Part shown: one piece after another, positions 8,753 through 16,838 of the stretch
Layout of the letters: each line of letters opens with the position of its first letter
How positions within the stretch are numbered: the stretch's first letter is position 1
NCBI GenBank assembly: GCA_006503475.1
Contig: RSEH01000377.1
Span: forward strand, 1 to 32,632
From: Stentor roeselii
Lineage: Eukaryota; Ciliophora; Heterotrichea; Heterotrichida; Stentoridae
DNA length: 32,632 nucleotides
Direction: 5' to 3'
Position numbers and translations under genes: made by a program
Notes under the pieces: model-generated
Told to the model about the DNA's origin: nothing
Database searches by the model: none
Seen by the model: only the letters and a program-made list of their open reading frames with translations

Positions 8753-9532
8753 TTAAAGCTTAAATCTACTATAATTCCTAAGTATATTCCTTGAAAGTCC
8801 TTTCAACTTGTCTTTAAACAAACTGCAAGCAGCTCGTAAATCCTCAATTTCAATTCCAAACTTTTCAAAAATCTGATCCTCCACCATGGCAATATTTCTC
8901 CTATTAACCATAGGATCCTCATCAGGAATCAACTCACTCAAAAGTTTCATCTCAAGTTCCATGATTTCCTTAACCAGTTCCTCCGCAACACTATCCGGTA
9001 CTCTTCCATTAGTCAATGCAAGTTTCAAGTTTTCCATTTCACTTTTCGCTTCCATTTTATTCAAAAATTCATTATGAGCCCTTTCAAACAAGTTCCTAGA
9101 AATTTTCTGATCACTAATAACTTCATTTGAGGTATTTTCCCATATTTTCCTTTCAATTACCATGAATTTTCCAACAATGACTTCATATTGGTTCAGGTCA
9201 TTTTTGTGTTGTCTTCTGGCTTCAGTGAAATCTTTTTTGTTGTTTCGAAGTCTTTCAATGAGAAGTGAGTTGATCTTTTTGAGGACTGTCAAGTATTCTT
9301 CGAGTGATAAAGGCTCTTCTCGTTGTTTTGGCTCTTCTGGAAGCTCGACTACTTTTGCTTGGCTTGATGTTGAGTGAAGGGTTCGCGTTGGTGAAGGGTG
9401 ACGCACTTGAGCTGCTGGCTTCTTTGGGGCTTGTTTAGTCTCTTCTTCCATGGGGACTGGCTGGATAAGGTAATAAACTCCTATTGCTGCTGCTGCCAGA
9501 GCTACTCCTGCGATGACCTTCCTCTTGTCCAT
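8753..9532 (-). CDS. N-terminally membrane-anchored coiled-coil protein
   Basis: This 259-residue protein starts at ATG 9530-9532 and ends at TAA. After five residues (MDKRK) a hydrophobic segment, VIAGVALAAAAIGVYYLI, spans about 6-23 and looks like a signal anchor or a mitochondrial/ER tail-in membrane segment. A Pro/Lys-rich linker to about residue 75 leads into mostly helical, charged sequence (80-250) of coiled-coil type. No enzymatic motif is visible. The basic start followed by a short TM would allow insertion in the mitochondrial outer membrane or the ER; I cannot choose. It is divergently arranged with the TTLL gene, with 84 nt between start codons. Confidence 0.75.
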   Translation of the reverse strand: MDKRKVIAGVALAAAAIGVYYLIQPVPMEEETKQAPKKPAAQVRHPSPTRTLHSTSSQAKVVELPEEPKQREEPLSLEEYLTVLKKINSLLIERLRNNKKDFTEARRQHKNDLNQYEVIVGKFMVIERKIWENTSNEVISDQKISRNLFERAHNEFLNKMEAKSEMENLKLALTNGRVPDSVAEELVKEIMELEMKLLSELIPDEDPMVNRRNIAMVEDQIFEKFGIEIEDLRAACSLFKDKLKGLSRNILRNYSRFKL

Positions 9533-9616
9533 TTTTAAGAGATAATTTAGAAAATTTCGGAAGTTTGAAGGATTAGAAAGGATTTTTTTTGAGGGATTTG
9601 GGAGATTTTAATATAA
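9533..9616. promoter_or_regulatory. Shared divergent promoter interval
   Basis: These 84 nt are the whole gap between two divergent start codons, so promoters and both 5' leaders must lie here or in the coding sequences. The interval is T/G-rich on the plus strand with a T8 run. TTTTAATATAA ends directly at the plus-strand ATG. No motif is certain. Confidence 0.5.
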
Positions 9617-11341
9617 ATGATTAAGTTACATAAATCGAATATTAAACAGAGATGTAAGACAAATCATCATAATCAACACCAAAGAAACTCAATCTCCAAG
9701 TCGTACACTCGAAACAACTCAATCACTCCTTCAATCTGTTCATCATGTGGAAAGCCGATATCAACTCTCTCAGGTGAATCCTTAAACTGTTCCTGTCCAA
9801 AAAACTCTTCAGTCCAAAGATCTCGTAAAGTTTCAAGGGTTCAAAACAGCATAAGTGTACTTCCAAGTGCTTACGCATCACTAAAGTCCTCAAACGATAA
9901 AGTTTCAGGATTTCCTCTGAAATTTCGAAACTTTTCATCATTATACCGGACAAACGACTTTAAAAATAGCACCATTCAGTCTTCCGAGAGCTTAAAAGAC
10001 GGAGAAAGTTCATTTATAGAGAGATATAACAGATATCAAGCAAAGGTGGATCAGTCTTGTCAAATTGAGAAACCGAAAAAGGTTAAAATTTTAGATAATG
10101 GAAAAATTGAGAGAATTAGAGGAAAAGATGACTCTACAAAATTTAAGTTCTTGGTTTATAAGGGGAACAATTCGATTTTGATTAAGAATTTAATGGATCT
10201 TCGATCTGGGTGGTGCGAAGGATACTACTCTTTGCCTAGTTCAGCTAATTTCATCTGGATGCCCACAAGTTGCAATATAAGGTTTGAACGTTTAAAGCCT
10301 TCTTGCGCTGCGCAAGTTGTGAACCATTTCGAGTTTCATTCAGAAATCTCTAACAAATCTAAACTTTTTTCAAATTTGACTGCCCATTGCACTGGAAATA
10401 AAATTAATCTGGCGTCGATAATTCCGATGACTTTTGTTATTGATTTCAGGAATAACAACTATTTTAGCCAGGTTCATAGTTTCAAGGTTTTTATGATTAA
10501 TGTTAAAACTAAAGGACTTCCTTCAACGCATTTTATTGGCAGAAATGTTTGGATTATGAAACCTGCAGGGTTTAATAGGGGTAGGGGCATTAAGGTTTTT
10601 AATGATTTTGATGTTTTGGATGATATTGTTAAGGAAATCTTAGCCAATAAAGCACCTGGAACGGCCATGACCTACGTAATCCAGAAGTACATCGAAAAAC
10701 CATTACTCATAAATAACCGAAAGTTCGATATCCGTGTTTGGGTTTTAATAACCCAAAGTGAAAACTGTTATTTTTTCCCTCAAGGTTATCTTCGAACTTC
10801 ATCAGAGAAGTTCTCCTTAGATAACTTGGACAGTACATTCATCCACCTGACAAACAACGCGATTCAAAAGGACGGAACAGACTACGGAAAATTCGAAGCA
10901 GGAAATCAAATGTCTTTCAAGCAATTTCAAGACTATCTTCATGCCCATCACGGAAACATCAGACTAAGTTCAATAATATCAGTGATGAAAAGCCAGATCA
11001 TCGCTTCTCTTCAAGCAGTTAAAGGAAAATTGAACCCAAACAACAGACTTGGTTGTTTCGAGATCTTTGGATACGACTTTATCATCGACAACAGCTTCAA
11101 ACCTTGGTTGATTGAAGTGAATACCAACCCTTGCATTGAACTCAGCTCGCCTTTGTTGGAACAGATCATTCCGAGAATGCTGGATGATGCACTTGAACTC
11201 ACTCTTGATTTGGCTTTTCCGGGAAATCGAAATGCTTTGATTATACCTCATGTTATTGAATTACCTTCTGGGAATCTGTGGGAGTTCTTGGTTTCTTTAT
11301 CGGTTAATGGAGCTCTTATGGTCTCTGGAATTAATATTTAA
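9617..11341 (+). CDS. Tubulin tyrosine ligase-like (TTLL) amino-acid ligase
   Basis: This 574-residue protein starts at ATG 9617 and ends at TAA. The TTL/TTLL core covers about 190-540. GWCEGYYSLPSSANFIWMPT (about 196-215) is the family entry motif and VNHFEFH follows. WIMKPAGFNRGRGIKV (about 310) is the ATP-grasp phosphate loop. YVIQKYIEKPLLI with KFDIRVWVLIT (about 350-375), HLTNNAIQK (about 410) and the metal-binding GYDFIIDNSFKPWLIEVNTNP (about 485-505) complete the active site. The family ligates Glu, Gly or Tyr to tubulin tails in cilia and cortical microtubules. The sequence alone does not decide glutamylase versus glycylase. The N-terminal 190 residues are Ser-rich and carry CSSCGKPIS followed by CSC (about 42-60), a possible small zinc site. 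Its stop is 33 nt from the stop of the convergent PARG gene. Confidence 0.93.
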   Translation: MIKLHKSNIKQRCKTNHHNQHQRNSISKSYTRNNSITPSICSSCGKPISTLSGESLNCSCPKNSSVQRSRKVSRVQNSISVLPSAYASLKSSNDKVSGFPLKFRNFSSLYRTNDFKNSTIQSSESLKDGESSFIERYNRYQAKVDQSCQIEKPKKVKILDNGKIERIRGKDDSTKFKFLVYKGNNSILIKNLMDLRSGWCEGYYSLPSSANFIWMPTSCNIRFERLKPSCAAQVVNHFEFHSEISNKSKLFSNLTAHCTGNKINLASIIPMTFVIDFRNNNYFSQVHSFKVFMINVKTKGLPSTHFIGRNVWIMKPAGFNRGRGIKVFNDFDVLDDIVKEILANKAPGTAMTYVIQKYIEKPLLINNRKFDIRVWVLITQSENCYFFPQGYLRTSSEKFSLDNLDSTFIHLTNNAIQKDGTDYGKFEAGNQMSFKQFQDYLHAHHGNIRLSSIISVMKSQIIASLQAVKGKLNPNNRLGCFEIFGYDFIIDNSFKPWLIEVNTNPCIELSSPLLEQIIPRMLDDALELTLDLAFPGNRNALIIPHVIELPSGNLWEFLVSLSVNGALMVSGINI

Positions 11342-11374
11342 GTTTTGGTAAAATAATGGAAATGGGTTATTTAT

Positions 11375-13204
11375 CTAAGTGTCCATGTCCATTGGAACTT
11401 CGAGGTCTCCTTTGCTTTCGAGGACCTTATTCGAATCATGATATAAATCTCTGCTGTTTTTCTGAGGTTCTTCGACTGGGAGATTATCAATTTGCATCAT
11501 GTCTTCTAAGTGTTCTGAGCTTCTAGCTGCCTCTGGTGTTTCAATAAGAGTATTTTTTTCTCCTCTTTTTATGTCTTCATTGTCTTCAAGGTGTCTTGCG
11601 GCTTTTTTGTCTTTTCTTTTTTCTTTAAACTCATGATTTTTTTCTTCTTCCAATAAAAGTTTGGTTTTATCTGATGATGGGAAATGAGACTCTAATATTT
11701 TTTTTTCTGATTTTGATTGAGATTCAATTGATGTTGCTTGAGGATCCTTTTGGCCACTTTCTTTTTCAATATTATCTGGATCATCTTTATCTTGAATTGG
11801 AATGGCAGGAGGTTTATCGTTATTACTTGAAAGATCTTTTGGGCCTGATATAATAGATTGATGATGAGGATCGTCTGGTTTTTTCTTGGAAAGGGTTGAG
11901 TGATGCTCGTTTTTTAATTGAATGTTCATATTAGGAAATGGTGGATGGTTCAAGGTTACTTGTGGAATCGGAGTTTTTGAAACACTTCCAGGTTTTCTTT
12001 TATGTTTTATCAGAAATTCGAGGATGTCGTGGTTAGGGTGATCATGAATCAATTCAACCAATTCTCCAATAGAGCTCCCTTCATACAACTCAGCAACTTC
12101 AACAAGTCCTTCCAAATTCCTATCTCTAAAAGTAGTCATAATCATATCCCTACCAGCCTGACTAGCAGCAATCCACATAAGTAAAGTTTTCAACGGTGCA
12201 AATCCTCCAAACTCTCCACATCCCCACTTTCCAGTGACAACAGGACACAAAAGCTCTTCATTTTCCAACAAATTTCTTTGAAATCCAGCTAAAGCTTTAT
12301 TGATTTCTCTGCAAATATTTTCTTCATTAAACTGCTCATGAAACGAAGGAAACATCAAAGCGTCAATCGCAACAAAAGTATTTTTAAAAGGATCCTGAAC
12401 CTTTTGATATAAACCTTCAAATTTAAAGCTCCAAGCATATCCCGAGTAATTCGCCACTCTTGTCGCACCTTTCAAGACAATCGCTTCACCATTTTTCATT
12501 TTTCTGCAAAAAAACATTGAAACTAGAAGTTCTGGGTAAATAGAAAAAAGAATTTCTTCCTGAACACATCCGAAATTTAAGACACCTCCTCCGATGTACT
12601 GATTTGCGAAGTCGGCTTTTAAGAAATTATCGTCTAAGTCTTCGATTTTAGCAGTTGTTTCGATTTTCATGGGTTTTAGTTGGGTTGTATTTGACTTCCA
12701 GTGATGAATTCTGTAGTTTTGGTCGAGTTTTTGGTTGATTATGAAAAAATACTCGTTTTCTAGTTCTTCGTCGCTTTTTTCTCTCATTAGTTTGAAGTAG
12801 GTCATCATGCATTGATATTTGCAAAGCTCTCGGGAATCGAGAAATGTATGAATTCGATTTGAACATGAAAAAAACAATGCTGATAATAGGCTTAAGCAGT
12901 GCTTTTTTGATAGTTTTATCGTTTTTTGGTTGTAAAGTGGCTTCAGGCCGGAAGGAAAGAGGTCAGGAAGGCTGAGAATTTTAGGAATCGACCATTTGAA
13001 AGTGTTTACAAATTCTTCAAGATTGACTAAGGAAGAATCTAGGATTGAATGATTTTGGGTATGCCATAGGTTAAATTGCAGATTACTGATTACACTTGAG
13101 ATATTCGAAGTGTTAATTTCGTCGTGCTGTGATAGTACTTGCTTTATGAAGTCCCAGTCTTCAGTCTGAAAATCAATGAATGTTCTATAATCTTGATGAT
13201 ACAT
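11375..13204 (-). CDS. PARG: Poly(ADP-ribose) glycohydrolase, copy 1
   Basis: This 609-residue protein starts at ATG 13202-13204 and ends at TAG. It hydrolyses ribose-ribose bonds of poly(ADP-ribose), opposing PARP enzymes. The macrodomain signature is intact near residues 205-222: YIGGGVLNFGCVQEEILF, including the GGG loop and the catalytic QEE pair. Further family blocks are SIYPELLVSMFF, NYSGYAWSFKF, FVAIDALMF and VVTGKWGCGEFGG (about 320-335), followed by LKTLLMWIAASQAGRD. The N-terminal 190 residues fit the helical accessory domain (LSKKHCLSLLSALFF). From about residue 395 the tail is Lys/Glu/Asp-rich and probably disordered. The neighbour 13258-14880 is a paralog in the same orientation with 53 nt between them. 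No N-terminal targeting signal is seen. Confidence 0.95.
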   Translation of the reverse strand: MYHQDYRTFIDFQTEDWDFIKQVLSQHDEINTSNISSVISNLQFNLWHTQNHSILDSSLVNLEEFVNTFKWSIPKILSLPDLFPSGLKPLYNQKTIKLSKKHCLSLLSALFFSCSNRIHTFLDSRELCKYQCMMTYFKLMREKSDEELENEYFFIINQKLDQNYRIHHWKSNTTQLKPMKIETTAKIEDLDDNFLKADFANQYIGGGVLNFGCVQEEILFSIYPELLVSMFFCRKMKNGEAIVLKGATRVANYSGYAWSFKFEGLYQKVQDPFKNTFVAIDALMFPSFHEQFNEENICREINKALAGFQRNLLENEELLCPVVTGKWGCGEFGGFAPLKTLLMWIAASQAGRDMIMTTFRDRNLEGLVEVAELYEGSSIGELVELIHDHPNHDILEFLIKHKRKPGSVSKTPIPQVTLNHPPFPNMNIQLKNEHHSTLSKKKPDDPHHQSIISGPKDLSSNNDKPPAIPIQDKDDPDNIEKESGQKDPQATSIESQSKSEKKILESHFPSSDKTKLLLEEEKNHEFKEKRKDKKAARHLEDNEDIKRGEKNTLIETPEAARSSEHLEDMMQIDNLPVEEPQKNSRDLYHDSNKVLESKGDLEVPMDMDT

Positions 13205-13257
13205 TTTATCTATTAAATAATAAAATTATAGTTAATGATATGAAAATATTAAACCTA

Positions 13258-14880
13258 TCAGAAACAATTGTTTTTAGGGACTTTCTTTGAATTTTTAAGA
13301 ATTTGGGGACTCAAATCACTCCTTCTACCAATCTGATTGGTAGGTTCTTGAGCCTTTACCTTATGACTATATGTACGAGCATCTTCATTAAAGATATTTC
13401 CTTGATGATTCTTTAAGTGATTTTGTTTAGATATTTGCAATTGATAATGCTCTTTGGAATTAAACGGGCTTTGCTTGATTTGCTTTAAATTTTTCCCAAC
13501 AGTATTGTAAAGATTAGCATTCCTTTCATTTTTATCATCATATGTGTCAATATTTTCTTGATAATCATAACAATTAGCAGTTTTATAGCTTTTATTATAT
13601 TGATTAAATTCATTCCTCTGCCTATCATGTCTAGGATGTTGAACTGTCTTCCAATAGTAATTCTCTTCATTTAATTTAGTCTCTGAGTGTCTAATCATTC
13701 GATCAATTGGATTTGGATATCTCGAATACATTTGTAAAACTTGAAATAAATCTCCAACAGTTGAGATTTCAAAATTTTTATATATATTATAAATTTCATC
13801 ACAAAATTCCTTTCCTAAAGTGCACATTATCATATCTCTCTTCTCAAGACTAGCTGCGATCCACATAATTATAAATTTCAAAGGGGGATGCCCGTTAAAA
13901 ACTCCACATCCCCATTTTCCAGTAACAACTACACGATTTTCATTTCCTTGATCATAATAATCACTATGTAAAAACCCAGCACAAGCTTTTTTGATTTCTC
14001 TCATAATAAATTTTTCATCATATTGGAAATTTTTCGTGCTTTTATCGAACATTAAAGCATCAATTGCAACAAAAACATTATTTTCAGGATTTTGTCTTTT
14101 TTTGTATTTTCCGGTAAAAGTGAAATCCCAAGCATATCCTTTATAGCAGGAAAATCTCTCAGCTCCTTTAATGAAAATTGCTTCATTATCTTTCATTCTT
14201 CTACAGTAGAACATCGAAACTAAGAGTTCTGGGTAGATGCTAAATAAAATTTCTTCTTGGACACAACCGTGATTTAATACTCCGCCTCCGATGTGCATGT
14301 TTGCAAAGTCAACTTTTAGATAATTATCATCAAAATCTTCAATTTTTGATGTGATATCGATTCGAACTCTACTGAGTTTTACGTAGGGCCAAGAATCACA
14401 GTCAAGTTCATTTATTTTATTGTATCCGATGAATATGAAGTGATTTTGAAGAAATCTTTCATTTTCTTTAAACATTTCTTCGAAATATGTTATCATGCAT
14501 AAAAACTTGGCCTTTTCTTGATCATGTAAAAAAGAGTGAGTTCTTTTTGAACAGCAAAAGAAGAGAGCACTTAGAAGACAGAGACAATCTAGTTTAGTTA
14601 AAGAAAGGACATTTTTAGATATTGAAAGAATTTTATTTTGAATTTCTGTTGCCTTTAATATATATGGAATCGCTATTTGGAATAAATCAAAGAATTTTTT
14701 GCTTAGTTCCTTAATTTTCAATATTGAAAATTCTATTTTGTTTTGCCAGAAATAAGATTGCAAATTTTTGATGTTAAAATAGCTAGTTTTGGCTTTTTGA
14801 TTAAATGCTTCTGATAAAACTTGCATATCTCTAGAAGAATATCTGAAATCTCGAGATAATTCGAAGTCTGTATTATACAT
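13258..14880 (-). CDS. PARG: Poly(ADP-ribose) glycohydrolase, copy 2
   Basis: The start is taken as ATG 14878-14880, giving 540 residues and ending at TGA then TAG. An upstream in-frame ATG at 14925 would add 15 hydrophobic residues, but MYNTDFELSRDF aligns with the start of copy 1 (MYHQDYRTFIDF). The catalytic signature HIGGGVLNHGCVQEEILF lies near residue 195, followed by SIYPELLVSMFYCRRMKD, CYKGYAWDFTF, FVAIDALMF and VVTGKWGCGVFNG. All expected active-site positions are present. The C-terminal 160 residues differ wholly from copy 1: Asn/Tyr/Gln-rich here, Lys/Glu-rich there. The two catalytic cores are clearly homologous, so this is an old tandem duplication with diverged tails. Different partners or locations for the two are an inference. 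Confidence 0.95.
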   Translation of the reverse strand: MYNTDFELSRDFRYSSRDMQVLSEAFNQKAKTSYFNIKNLQSYFWQNKIEFSILKIKELSKKFFDLFQIAIPYILKATEIQNKILSISKNVLSLTKLDCLCLLSALFFCCSKRTHSFLHDQEKAKFLCMITYFEEMFKENERFLQNHFIFIGYNKINELDCDSWPYVKLSRVRIDITSKIEDFDDNYLKVDFANMHIGGGVLNHGCVQEEILFSIYPELLVSMFYCRRMKDNEAIFIKGAERFSCYKGYAWDFTFTGKYKKRQNPENNVFVAIDALMFDKSTKNFQYDEKFIMREIKKACAGFLHSDYYDQGNENRVVVTGKWGCGVFNGHPPLKFIIMWIAASLEKRDMIMCTLGKEFCDEIYNIYKNFEISTVGDLFQVLQMYSRYPNPIDRMIRHSETKLNEENYYWKTVQHPRHDRQRNEFNQYNKSYKTANCYDYQENIDTYDDKNERNANLYNTVGKNLKQIKQSPFNSKEHYQLQISKQNHLKNHQGNIFNEDARTYSHKVKAQEPTNQIGRRSDLSPQILKNSKKVPKNNCF

Positions 14881-15234
14881 TATTATTATTCTATAAAAAA
14901 TCAAATAAGCTAGATACCAAAACAATATTTTTCGAGATATATTTATTCGAAAGCAAACTACTTCAGATTTGATGAATTATATAGAAATATCAAATTTGAG
15001 GTAGAATGTATCACATGGATAATGTGAAATTTTTAAGTAAAAAAATTAATCTTATAAGTCTCTTAATTCTAACCAAAAAGAGAATAACCAATTATTTTCT
15101 TTAAAATGAATACTTCCTTCTCACATAAACCAAAAGAACTACCAAAACTTCAATATTTAATTAAGATTTATGTTTATATAATAGCATACTGATTTATAAA
15201 AAATTTGATTATTAACTTTTCAACTAATCAAAAA
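14881..15234. other. A+T-rich intergenic region
   Basis: These 354 nt separate PARG copy 2 from the next minus-strand gene and should hold the PARG copy 2 promoter. I see no reading frame, RNA gene or repeat in it. Confidence 0.6.
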
Positions 15235-15828
15235 TTATAAGTACTTAAAAATACTAATCCTCATTTCTTTACTCCTCGAATAAGGTCTATTGAAGCTACT
15301 TTTTCTCGAGTTCCTTTCAGCAGTTTCATTAAAAGTATTCATTCTGCTAAAAGGAGAAACACTTTGAATCCTAATACTTCCTTCAAAGTTAAGTTTTTCT
15401 TTATTCCTTTTAATAGTCTCTCTCATTCGATTGATTTTCGCCTTATTCAAAGAAAGCATAAAGTTTTTAACTTTAGGTGTAATCGAGATGAACCCTCCCA
15501 TATAAATTTTTTCAAGTTCTTTAATAGTTAATTTTTTATCTTCTTCCAAAGTAAGTATTTTTTCTTCAGCACTTCCTTTTCTTTGTTCGATTTTTCTGCG
15601 AAACATGTTTTTCGGAGTTTGTGTTTTCGGCCTTTTACAAGAACTTCCTTTTTTTAAAGGAGAGTTGTTTTTACCTGCCTTTTGCATGTAAACATTAGGA
15701 GTATCTTCCCAGCCAGTGAGCGACTCATCATTCCCAGAAATTCTTTGTTTCTGTTGCTTGATAGAAATTGAGAACTTCTCACTTTCCATATGTAAAGTTT
15801 TCAAATGTTTACTTTCATCATAAATCAT
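15235..15828 (-). CDS. Small basic protein of unknown function
   Basis: This 197-residue frame starts at ATG 15826-15828 and ends at TAA. It is rich in Lys, Arg and Ser, with a helical charged centre (LTLEEDKKLTIKELEKIYMG, about 95-112) and a second helix near 120-145. The ends look disordered. No domain, signal peptide or membrane segment is visible. Several Ser/Arg patches (RKSSFNRPYSRSKE near the C-terminus) resemble kinase target sites. It is accepted as a gene because it is long for A+T-rich DNA, codon-like throughout, and sits in line with same-strand neighbours. Confidence 0.7.
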   Translation of the reverse strand: MIYDESKHLKTLHMESEKFSISIKQQKQRISGNDESLTGWEDTPNVYMQKAGKNNSPLKKGSSCKRPKTQTPKNMFRRKIEQRKGSAEEKILTLEEDKKLTIKELEKIYMGGFISITPKVKNFMLSLNKAKINRMRETIKRNKEKLNFEGSIRIQSVSPFSRMNTFNETAERNSRKSSFNRPYSRSKEMRISIFKYL

Positions 15829-15926
15829 TTTATATCATTCTTAATAACCTAAACCTTTAAGATAAAAACTAAACCGAACCTTATCCATCAAAAAAACTCA
15901 AATTCTTCTATTCAATCATTAATTAA

Positions 15927-16781
15927 TCAAGCAGGTTTATTTTTATTTTGTTCTAAAATGTAATCCTTCACCAATTCTCTAGGAGCGACAGTCTGTGCAT
16001 GAAAAGTTGTCGCAAGTTTTCTTAATTTCTTTGCACTACAAAGATTACTCATGTTTTTTTTCTCGAACTTTTCAATAAACTCTTCTAACCCAACAAGAGC
16101 ATTTACGAATTTCGAAGTGTTTCTCTTTGAACCCTTATTTTTGCGACTTTTAGGATTTTTACCAGGAGATTCAGGATTTTCGACGTATTCAAGGTTTTGG
16201 ATTTGGTCTTCTCCGTCATCGTGTGAGTCTTTTCTCATGATGACGATTTCGAAGAAGTTTTTTAGTGTGTATTGAATACTTTGAAGCTTTTTGTTGTATT
16301 TTAATAAGTCTTGCTTCATGTCCTCGTCGCTTGCCCAGTTCATTCCGAGAGTTGGAGTTGATATTAAGGCTATTTCGGTCAGGTCCTCGAGCATTGTTCG
16401 AACTTCTTCGAGGTTTAATAAACCGTCTTTGCTGTCGTCGTATATTTTGAATAGGACTCTTGCTTTTTCTTTGTCTGAACCTTTTCCTAGAAGAATTCCT
16501 AAAGCGCTTAGTTTTCTTTGGATGAAGAAAGAACCGTCTTTGAATGAATTGTAAAATTTTGTTACTGGGTGATCAAGCGGGCCATACTCTTTCTTAAGTT
16601 CCAATTCTCGACAAGCAGTAATAAACTGACTAGAAGACATCTTACAAGTAAGCGAATACCTCTTAAAAATCGAATCAATACGATCACAATGAATATTCCC
16701 AAACCCCAAATTTTTTTCATGCAAGCAAATTAAGTCTTCATATTCATTAACATCTTCATCCCTGCTCTCACCACATCCCAT
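15927..16781 (-). CDS. EF-hand protein with N-terminal myristoylation/palmitoylation signal
   Basis: This 284-residue protein starts at ATG 16779-16781 and ends at TGA. It begins MGCGES: Gly2 with Ser6 fits N-myristoylation and Cys3 fits palmitoylation, so membrane attachment is expected. One clear calcium loop is at residues 115-126 (DDSKDGLLNLEE: D1, S3, D5, G6, L8, E12), in a calcineurin-B/neuronal-calcium-sensor-like helical context. The paired hand is degenerate or absent. Residues about 190-225 are basic and disordered (NPKSRKNKGSKRN), and a helical tail follows. The likely role is a membrane-bound calcium sensor or regulator; the target is unknown. It diverges from the FAM135-like hydrolase gene with 57 nt between start codons. 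Confidence 0.85.
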   Translation of the reverse strand: MGCGESRDEDVNEYEDLICLHEKNLGFGNIHCDRIDSIFKRYSLTCKMSSSQFITACRELELKKEYGPLDHPVTKFYNSFKDGSFFIQRKLSALGILLGKGSDKEKARVLFKIYDDSKDGLLNLEEVRTMLEDLTEIALISTPTLGMNWASDEDMKQDLLKYNKKLQSIQYTLKNFFEIVIMRKDSHDDGEDQIQNLEYVENPESPGKNPKSRKNKGSKRNTSKFVNALVGLEEFIEKFEKKNMSNLCSAKKLRKLATTFHAQTVAPRELVKDYILEQNKNKPA

Positions 16782-16838
16782 ATTATAATCTTTAATCCAC
16801 CTAATTCAAAATTTTTCACTCTTAAAGCCAACTTTATA
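16782..16838. promoter_or_regulatory. Shared divergent promoter interval
   Basis: These 57 nt separate two divergent ATGs (EF-hand protein and FAM135-like hydrolase). TATA-like elements lie at both ends (ATTATAAT beside the minus-strand start, CTTTATA beside the plus-strand start). Both 5' leaders must be very short. Confidence 0.5.

Noticed and set aside
14881-14925. Upstream ATG extending PARG copy 2 by 15 residues.
   Set aside because: The extension is hydrophobic and absent from copy 1, whose start aligns with the internal ATG at 14878-14880.
16638-16653. 16-nt intron-like GTAAGATGTCTTCTAG on the minus strand in the EF-hand gene.
   Set aside because: Removing 16 nt would break the frame that continues correctly downstream, and A at position 10 is absent.
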